Shown here: positions 1-4,541 of the stretch, piece by piece
How the letters are laid out: each line of letters begins with the position of its first letter
Numbering within the stretch: position 1 is the first letter of the stretch
From: Planctomycetota bacterium
GTDB taxonomy: Bacteria; Planctomycetota; UBA1135; UBA2386
Assembly (NCBI GenBank): GCA_003235605.1
Contig: QJVU01000156.1
Coordinates: 1 to 5,429, forward strand
Length of the DNA stretch: 5,429 nucleotides
Reading direction: 5' to 3'
Translations under genes and position numbers: made by a program
Notes under the pieces: model-generated
Told to the model about the DNA's origin: nothing
What the model saw: the letters and a program-made list of their open reading frames with translations, nothing else
The model's database searches: none

Positions 1-2
1 AG

Positions 3-1982
3 CTCCGCCTCGAGGATCTGCTGGGGTTCCGTCGCAACCCGGTGACCCGCACGCCGCTGTTCAAGGAGTTCCGGGTCAAGCCCCTGGATGGTCACCCGAC
101 ACCCGCCACCCCCTTCGTTTGGCTGGCCACCGGAGCCTCGGGCGTGGGGGTCGCCACCTCCCTCGGCCTGGCGTTGGGCGCCGCCGACCTCTATGGCGCC
201 GATGCACCGCAGGTGCACATCGTCGAGGGAGAAGGCGGGCTCACCCCCGGCCGCGTGAGCGAGGCCATGGCAGCTGCGGGAACCGCATCCCTGGGCAACG
301 TCACCATGCATCTGGACTGGAACCAGGCCTCCATCGACTCGGATCATGTCTGCCGCGCCGACGGCAAGCCTGGGGACTACGTGCAGTGGGATCCGGTCGA
401 GTTGGCCTATCTCCACGACTGGAACGTGATCCTGGTGCCAGACGGGACGGACTTCCAGCAGGTCGTCGCCGCCCAACGCCGCGCCGCAGCCCTCGAGAAT
501 GGCCAGCCCACCGCCGTCGTCTACCGCACGACCAAGGGGTGGCAGTACGGCATCGAGGGCAAGGCCTCCCACGGCGCCGGCCACAAGCTCTGCTCGGCCC
601 GGTTCTTCGAGGCGCTGGAACCGCTGGCCGACCGCCATGGAATACGGCCGCCCAGCTGCGACGAGTCGCTGGAGCTCCAGCGGTGTGACAGCGGCGGAGA
701 CACGGCCATCGTCGAGGAGTGCTTCTGGGAGGCCCTCTCGTCTCTCCGCAACGTTTTGTCCGAGCCCCAGGCCCCCATGGTGGAGGGCCTTGCGGCTCGC
801 CTGCGAAACGCCAAGGAGCGTCTCGATCAACACCAGCGCCGGCACCGGGAGCGTGCTCCGCGAGTCGAGGCCGTGTTCGAGACCGCCCACGAGTTCTTGG
901 ACACGATGCCCCCCGAGCTGGCCCTGAAACCGGGTGCCACGACTACCCTGCGCGGCGAGCTTGGCCGAGTGCTGGAGTACCTGAACCACAAGAGCGACGG
1001 TGCGCTGCTGATCGCGGCCGCCGACCTGCTGGGCTCCACGAGCGTCCTGACCGGGGCCAAAGGCTTTGCCGAGGGGTACTACAACCGGGTGACGAACCCG
1101 GGCTCCCGCCTGCTTTCCGTCGGTGGCATTTGCGAGGATGCGATGTCCGGTGTGCTTGCGGGCCTCTCGACCTACGGCGGACACCTCGGGGCGGGGGCCT
1201 CCTACGGGGCCTTCCTTGCCGCACTGGGTCACATCGCCTCGCGGCTTCATGCCATCGGCAACCAGGCCCGCCAGGAGACCTTCGGCGATCCCTATTCGCC
1301 CTTCATCCTGGTGTGTGCCCATGCCGGCCTGAAGACCGGCGAGGATGGTCCCACCCATGCGGATCCCCAGGCCCTGCAGCTGCTGCAGGACAACTTCCCT
1401 CGCGGCACGATGATCACGCTGACCCCCTGGGACCCCCAGGAGGTGTGGCCGCTGATGGCTGCTGCCCTGGCCAGGCGGCCGGCGGTCATTGCGCCGTTTG
1501 TGACCCGGCCGTCCGAGACGGTCCTGGATCGCCAGGCTCTGGGGCTGGCCCCGGCCACCCACGCTGCCCAGGGTGTCTACGTCCTGCGCCAGGCCCGTGG
1601 CAAGGGGGACGCAGTCGTGGTGCTGCAGGGCAGCGGTGTCGCCTATGCTTTCGTCCAGGAAGCACTGCCGCTCCTGGACCGGGAAGGCATCGACCTCACC
1701 GCCTACTACGTGGCCAGCACCGAGTTGTTCGAGCTCCTGCCAGCCGCCGAACAGGAACGCATCTTCCCGGAGGAGCATGCCCGCATCGCCATGGGCATCA
1801 CTGGCCTGACACTGCCGACGATGTACCGCTGGATCACGTCGACGCACGGCCGCTCGGCAACGCTGCACCCCTACAGGAACGGGCACTACCTCGGCAGTGG
1901 CCAGGCCGACAAGGTGCTGCTGGAAGCCGGTCTCGACGGCCGGAGCCAGTTCGAGGGGATCCGGGACTACCTGCGTGGTTAG
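3..1982 (+). CDS. Transketolase-family ThDP enzyme, 5'-truncated by window edge
   Basis: A thiamine-diphosphate enzyme of the transketolase fold, which in known members moves two-carbon ketol units between sugar phosphates in the cytoplasm. The frame is open to the window edge and reads sensible transketolase sequence before the GTG at 42, so the true start lies outside; 659 residues are visible (numbered here from nt 3). Seen: GHPT at 30-33, TGASGVG at 43-49, a GEGG motif at 76-79 followed by DWN at 105-107 (ThDP/metal binding), SHGAGH at 189-194, ADLLGST in the pyrimidine domain near 340, the catalytic Glu in GICED at 378, and GEDGPTH at 446-452, with His440 and Arg502 matching substrate-contacting residues. 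A C-terminal domain follows from about 530. Odd points: GDGE of the family is GEGG, and GIRE is GICE. The family assignment is firm; true transketolase activity is not, and a relative with another ketol or 2-oxoacid donor is possible. Confidence 0.9.
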   Translation, partial: LRLEDLLGFRRNPVTRTPLFKEFRVKPLDGHPTPATPFVWLATGASGVGVATSLGLALGAADLYGADAPQVHIVEGEGGLTPGRVSEAMAAAGTASLGNVTMHLDWNQASIDSDHVCRADGKPGDYVQWDPVELAYLHDWNVILVPDGTDFQQVVAAQRRAAALENGQPTAVVYRTTKGWQYGIEGKASHGAGHKLCSARFFEALEPLADRHGIRPPSCDESLELQRCDSGGDTAIVEECFWEALSSLRNVLSEPQAPMVEGLAARLRNAKERLDQHQRRHRERAPRVEAVFETAHEFLDTMPPELALKPGATTTLRGELGRVLEYLNHKSDGALLIAAADLLGSTSVLTGAKGFAEGYYNRVTNPGSRLLSVGGICEDAMSGVLAGLSTYGGHLGAGASYGAFLAALGHIASRLHAIGNQARQETFGDPYSPFILVCAHAGLKTGEDGPTHADPQALQLLQDNFPRGTMITLTPWDPQEVWPLMAAALARRPAVIAPFVTRPSETVLDRQALGLAPATHAAQGVYVLRQARGKGDAVVVLQGSGVAYAFVQEALPLLDREGIDLTAYYVASTELFELLPAAEQERIFPEEHARIAMGITGLTLPTMYRWITSTHGRSATLHPYRNGHYLGSGQADKVLLEAGLDGRSQFEGIRDYLRG

Positions 1983-2584
1983 GGTCCTGGCTTGCGGGCG
2001 ATCAGCGTGGCGAACTCCTTCACCGTTCCCTCGGGGGCGGGAACACAGTCGCGCTGCCACGCCAGCACCTCCCAGGCGGGAAGAAGCTCCCGCAGCTCCT
2101 CGCGACCAAACAGGTAGTAGTTGGCAGAGCCAAACATGCTCATGAACGTCGTGCCTTCAGTCAGGACGTTGAGCACCGCGACCCCACCTGCAGCTACGTG
2201 GTCTTCGATCTCCCGCAGCAGGGACAGGGCTCGTTCCCGCGGAAAGAACATCAGCAGGCCGATGGCGATGATGGTGTCGTAGACAGCAGGGATCGCCCAC
2301 GTCGTCAGGTCCACCTGGATGGCTTCGACGGAGAGGTCTTCCGAGGCCGCTGCTTGGCGCACGTGCTCGATCGCGATCGGGCTGGCGTCCACCGCCAGGA
2401 CGTGGCACCCGCGCCGCGCGGCCTCCAGGCTCAGGTTGCCGAGCCCAGAGCCCAGATCCAGGACCTGTCCATGCACGTGCTGCAGGGCGAGCGACTCGAA
2501 CGGGTTGAGGACGAACTCACGGTCCCGTACTTGTCGGAGGAACTGTTGGTTGAAGAAACCGACGGAGTCCTTCAAGGCATTCAT
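1979..2584 (-). CDS. TehB-like SAM-dependent methyltransferase
   Basis: A 201-residue class I S-adenosylmethionine methyltransferase, close in length to E. coli TehB (about 197 aa), which confers tellurite resistance. Seen: motif I VLDLGSGLG at 41-49, the acidic residue after strand 2 at Asp66 (AVDAS), VDL at 91-93, and DTIIAIGLLMFF at 103-114. The C-terminal block (FGREELRELLPAWEVL, then FATLIARK) matches the TehB end region as I remember it. Soluble, no signal peptide. The ATG at 2584 is chosen because homology begins there; no good Shine-Dalgarno sits at normal distance, and the only strong one (AGGAGGT, 2609..2615) lies 24 nt upstream and appears to serve a mini-ORF that overlaps this start. 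The stop overlaps the stop of the convergent transketolase-like gene by 4 nt. Substrate unknown: tellurite/selenite or a small thiol or organic acceptor are possible; the fold is sure, the TehB assignment likely. Confidence 0.85.
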   Translation of the reverse strand: MNALKDSVGFFNQQFLRQVRDREFVLNPFESLALQHVHGQVLDLGSGLGNLSLEAARRGCHVLAVDASPIAIEHVRQAAASEDLSVEAIQVDLTTWAIPAVYDTIIAIGLLMFFPRERALSLLREIEDHVAAGGVAVLNVLTEGTTFMSMFGSANYYLFGREELRELLPAWEVLAWQRDCVPAPEGTVKEFATLIARKPGP

Positions 2585-2604
2585 GGTAGCTGTTGCTGGA
2601 GCAC
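2581..2604 (-). other. Possible 7-codon leader ORF overlapping the methyltransferase start
   Basis: A GTG at 2602..2604 follows AGGAGGT (2609..2615) by 4 nt. It opens a 7-codon frame reading MLQQQLP, whose TGA (2581..2583) overlaps the methyltransferase ATG (2582..2584) in an ATGA junction. The strong ribosome site is not in frame with the methyltransferase and is too far from its ATG to serve it directly. Translational coupling through the mini-ORF is therefore a reasonable reading. It is too short to test by codon statistics and could be chance. Confidence 0.35.
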
Positions 2605-2608
2605 GGCG

Positions 2609-2615
2609 ACCTCCT
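2609..2615 (-). promoter_or_regulatory. Strong Shine-Dalgarno upstream of the methyltransferase
   Basis: On the minus strand the bases read AGGAGGT, a near-perfect anti-16S match. The next start codon at normal spacing is the out-of-frame GTG at 2604, not the methyltransferase ATG at 2584, which is 24 nt away. Confidence 0.5.
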
Positions 2616-2675
2616 GCTTCCGAACATGAGCCCCCCTTTCCGCGACGGCGGAATCCATGGAAACTGCTCGGACGA

Positions 2676-2708
2676 CCCGGACTGGACTCGACAGGAAGAC
2701 CAGTCGGG
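2676..2708. repeat. Bulged inverted repeat in the divergent intergenic region (operator candidate)
   Basis: The left arm CCCGGACTGG (2676..2685) pairs with the right arm CCAGTCGGG (2700..2708) over nine base pairs with one bulged G, around a 14-nt spacer. The innermost six pairs (GACTGG/CCAGTC) are perfect. The repeat is centred on the candidate -35 element at 2688..2693, which is where a repressor or dimeric activator site would act. GGACT is also directly repeated at 2679..2688. A role as operator is inference; RNA hairpin formation is the alternative. Confidence 0.45.
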
Positions 2709-2716
2709 CCTGTATC
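2688..2716 (+). promoter_or_regulatory. Candidate sigma-70-type promoter for the CMD-sigma operon
   Basis: TCGACA at 2688..2693 matches five of six bases of the -35 consensus TTGACA. It is followed after exactly 17 nt by TGTATC at 2711..2716, only three of six for the -10 box. Transcription would start near 2723 and give a leader of roughly 68 nt containing the 2751..2769 hairpin. The weak -10 keeps this tentative. I found no clear ECF-type promoter here and no clear minus-strand promoter for the methyltransferase. Confidence 0.3.
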
Positions 2717-2750
2717 CCTCGGCCCCGTTCCACCGTCCAAGGGGCAGTGT

Positions 2751-2769
2751 GAGCCGGAAACGCCGGCTC
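2751..2769. repeat. Perfect 7-bp hairpin in the leader of the CMD gene
   Basis: GAGCCGG (2751..2757) and CCGGCTC (2763..2769) form a perfect 7-bp stem with the loop AAACG. It ends 8 nt before the ribosome-binding site of the CMD gene. No T-run follows, so it is not an intrinsic terminator. It could be an operator, an mRNA-stabilising leader stem or a translation control element. Confidence 0.5.
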
Positions 2770-2777
2770 CAAGACAA

Positions 2778-2782
2778 GGGAG
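2778..2782 (+). promoter_or_regulatory. Ribosome-binding site of the CMD gene
   Basis: GGGAG (within AAGGGAG) lies 8 nt before the ATG at 2791 and supports that start. Confidence 0.7.
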
Positions 2783-2790
2783 CGTGAACG

Positions 2791-3072
2791 ATGCACCTGA
2801 ACGAGAGAGAACGTCTGCTGGTCGCCCTGGGCTCGGCGCTGGGGAGCAACTGTGTCCCCTGCATCGAGAGCATCCTGCCCAAGGCCAGGGCGGCACAGAT
2901 CAAGGATGCGGAGCTGCATGAGGCCGTCGAGCTGGCCGAGGCGGTTCGGCGCAAGCCGGCCCGCAAGGTGCTGGAGACAGCCCGGGCCATCCTCGAGGGC
3001 AGGCCGGCGGTCGAGGACAGGGCTCCCTGCCCCCTCGAGGGACCCACCCGGTCGGAGGCATGCTGTGGCTAG
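2791..3072 (+). CDS. Small CMD/AhpD-like cysteine-rich protein
   Basis: A 93-residue single-domain protein resembling the carboxymuconolactone decarboxylase (CMD)/AhpD group. Seen: an all-helical composition; the CxxC signature CVPC at 21-24 after an Ala/Gly-rich helix; and the HEAVELAEAVRRKPA segment at 43-57 typical of the family (the usual pattern is EI.EAV.lA..VR). Family members with CxxC are often thiol peroxidase-type or disulfide-exchange proteins. Here the His usually four residues after the second Cys is Ile28, and I see no equivalent of the AhpD proton-relay Glu, so classical AhpD activity is doubtful. A Pro-rich tail adds Cys80 and a terminal CysCys pair (91-92), giving five cysteines in 93 residues. 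The start is supported by GGGAG 8 nt upstream. The 3' end overlaps the sigma-factor start by 8 nt, so the two are surely co-transcribed. A redox or metal sensor feeding the sigma factor is inference. Confidence 0.8.
   Translation: MHLNERERLLVALGSALGSNCVPCIESILPKARAAQIKDAELHEAVELAEAVRRKPARKVLETARAILEGRPAVEDRAPCPLEGPTRSEACCG
3054..3058 (+). promoter_or_regulatory. Ribosome-binding site that sets the sigma-factor GTG start
   Basis: GGAGG ends 6 nt before the GTG at 3065, inside the last codons of the CMD gene. This decides between the GTG and the longer open frame that runs back through the CMD gene, and implies translational coupling. Confidence 0.75.
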
Positions 3073-3628
3073 CACAACCCCTCCCTTCGAGACGATAGCA
3101 AGCCAGCTCTCCGGGAAGCTCCGCGCCTACCTGGAGCGCATGGTGGGGAGCACCGAGGCCGAGGACCTCCTGCAGGAGACCCTGATCAAGATCGAGCGCG
3201 GCCTGCCCGGGTTTCGCGGCGGGTCGCGGCTCGAGACCTGGGCCTTCCGTGTCGCCACCCGGGTCGTGGCCGACCATTTCCGCAAGCCCGAGGCCCGCGC
3301 CCGCATCGTCGAGATGGAGGACGCCGAGGAGCCCGCCGACTCCGGGCCCGACATCGGCGAGCGGGTCATCCTCCGGGAGATGAGCTCCTGCATTCGCGAG
3401 GTCATCGACAGCCTTCCCGGGGACTACCGCGCCGCCCTCGTCCTCCACGACCTCCAAGGCCTCACCGCCCACGAGACGGCGGCTGTCTGCGGCTGCTCGC
3501 TGGCCACTGCCAAGATCCGCATCCACCGCGCTCGCAAGCGCCTGCAGGCGGCCCTCGAGAACGAGTGCACCTTCTACCGGGACCGTGAGGACGGGCTGCG
3601 CTGCGACCGCAAGCCGGCCGTCGACTGA
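3065..3628 (+). CDS. ECF-type RNA polymerase sigma factor with two-cysteine C-terminal tail
   Basis: A 187-residue sigma-70-family factor of the extracytoplasmic-function (ECF) size class, directing RNA polymerase to a small regulon. Region 2 spans roughly 15-75: EAEDLLQETLIKI, then GGSRLETWAFRVATRVVADHFRK, the -10 recognition and melting block. Region 4 spans roughly 103-164: LPGDYRAALVLHDLQGLTAHETA, then a helix-turn-helix ending in SLATAKIRIHRARKRL. A tail follows with Cys168 and Cys180 in the pattern C-x(11)-C (CTFYRD...LRCDRK); Cys109, Cys142 and Cys144 lie within region 4. The GTG start is chosen for its GGAGG site at 6-nt spacing and because homology begins just after it. It overlaps the CMD gene by 8 nt and no anti-sigma gene is adjacent, since the next gene is convergent. 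CMD genes also neighbour ECF41 factors, but the SnoaL-like C-terminal domain of ECF41 is absent here. Redox or metal control through the tail is inference. Confidence 0.92.
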   Translation: MASTTPPFETIASQLSGKLRAYLERMVGSTEAEDLLQETLIKIERGLPGFRGGSRLETWAFRVATRVVADHFRKPEARARIVEMEDAEEPADSGPDIGERVILREMSSCIREVIDSLPGDYRAALVLHDLQGLTAHETAAVCGCSLATAKIRIHRARKRLQAALENECTFYRDREDGLRCDRKPAVD

Positions 3629-3632
3629 TGGT

Positions 3633-4541
3633 CTAGTTCACCGCGGCCTGCGCGCGCAGGCGCGCCCAGTTGTGGCGCACGGCCGCCATCACCTTGTCCG
3701 GCTCCAGGGTGGACCGGGTGAAGCGACCCTGGGACCGGAAGTAGCGGTGCAGGGCTGCTTCGTCCATCTCCGGCTCGATGTTGATCACCATCCGCTCGCC
3801 GTCGAACACCTCGCAAACCGGGTAGAGGCCGGATTTCACCGCCAGCCGTACCAGCTCGACCCCCTCGGAAGGCTCCGACTTCCATCCCGTCGGGCACGGG
3901 GACAGCACGTGCAGGAAACGGAAGCCCGGGAGGTCGAGGGCATGGCGCATCTTGCGAAGGGCGTCCTCCAGGTGTGCCAGCGAAACAGAAGCCACGTAGC
4001 CGACACGGTGGGCCGCCATGATCGCAACGATGTCCTTCTTCTGCAGGCTCTTGCCCAGGGGGGTGGTCGTGGTCGAGGCTCCCATGGGGGTCGCCGAGGA
4101 GCGCTGGCCGCCGGTGTTGCCGTAGATCTCGTTGTCGTAGCAGATGTAGAGGATGTCCTCGTTGCGCTCGGCGGCGGCCGAGAGCGTTGCCATGCCGATG
4201 TCGTAGGTGCCGCCGTCCCCTGCCAGACAGATGACCCGGGTGTCTTCGCCGTTCAGACGTGCGATGTGTGTCAGACCGGTGGCCACCGCCGCTGCGGCAG
4301 CGAAGGTGGAGGCCACCACCGGAGCCCCATAGGCAGAGTTGGGAAACGCACCGGGGGTGACGATGCCGCAGCAGGCGGGGATCACGATCTGCACCGGGCG
4401 CTGAGCCACGGCGTGGCTGAGCATGTTCAGGACGAGGGACATGCCACAACCGCCGCAGTTGGTGTGGCCGGGACGGAGGATCGGCTCCCGCCGGTCGCGC
4501 CCGGTCTGGACCATGCCATCGAGAACAGGCTCCGAGGTCAT
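3633..4541 (-). CDS. porB: 2-oxoacid (pyruvate-type):ferredoxin oxidoreductase, beta subunit
   Basis: The 302-residue ThDP-binding subunit of a cytoplasmic 2-oxoacid:ferredoxin oxidoreductase, which oxidatively decarboxylates pyruvate or a close relative with CoA and reduces ferredoxin. Seen: GHTNCGGCG at 25-33 (Cys29, Cys32), the CysCys pair at 57-58 and PCPTGW at 215-220 (Cys216), giving the four-cysteine pattern that holds the proximal [4Fe-4S] cluster in pyruvate:ferredoxin oxidoreductases. The ThDP/Mg motif is GDGG at 108-111 through Asn137, followed by NTGGQRSSATP at 142-152. The NTG-QRS-ATP block favours a pyruvate-type enzyme over 2-oxoglutarate or branched-chain types. Length is normal. 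The ATG overlaps the alpha-subunit stop as ATGA and has GGAGG (4546..4550) 4 nt upstream, so the pair is translationally coupled. The stop lies 4 nt from the stop of the convergent sigma gene. Confidence 0.93.
   Translation of the reverse strand: MTSEPVLDGMVQTGRDRREPILRPGHTNCGGCGMSLVLNMLSHAVAQRPVQIVIPACCGIVTPGAFPNSAYGAPVVASTFAAAAAVATGLTHIARLNGEDTRVICLAGDGGTYDIGMATLSAAAERNEDILYICYDNEIYGNTGGQRSSATPMGASTTTTPLGKSLQKKDIVAIMAAHRVGYVASVSLAHLEDALRKMRHALDLPGFRFLHVLSPCPTGWKSEPSEGVELVRLAVKSGLYPVCEVFDGERMVINIEPEMDEAALHRYFRSQGRFTRSTLEPDKVMAAVRHNWARLRAQAAVN

Noticed and set aside
42..44. GTG as the true start of the transketolase-like gene
   Set aside because: The frame continues upstream to the edge with residues (LRLEDLLGFRRNP) that fit the family's N-terminal region, and part of the usual N-terminus is missing; the gene is truncated by the window.
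719..2629. A 636-codon open frame on the + strand
   Set aside because: It is the alternate-frame shadow of the transketolase-like gene running on antisense to the methyltransferase; Arg/Pro/Gly/His-rich translation with no recognisable domain, a normal side effect of high GC.
2659..2664. GGAAAC as an ECF-type -35 box for autoregulation by the sigma factor
   Set aside because: No convincing ECF -10 element (such as CGTC or GTCTA) lies 16-17 nt downstream; the second copy at 2756..2761 would start transcription at the start codon.
2593..2787. A 64-codon + strand open frame filling the divergent intergenic region
   Set aside because: TTG start without a ribosome site, no recognisable motif, and it covers the inverted repeat, promoter candidate and hairpin.
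2852..3064. Extension of the sigma factor upstream through the CMD gene
   Set aside because: The frame is open, but sequence resembling the sigma family begins only after the GTG at 3065, which has GGAGG 6 nt upstream; the overlapped frame encodes the CMD domain.
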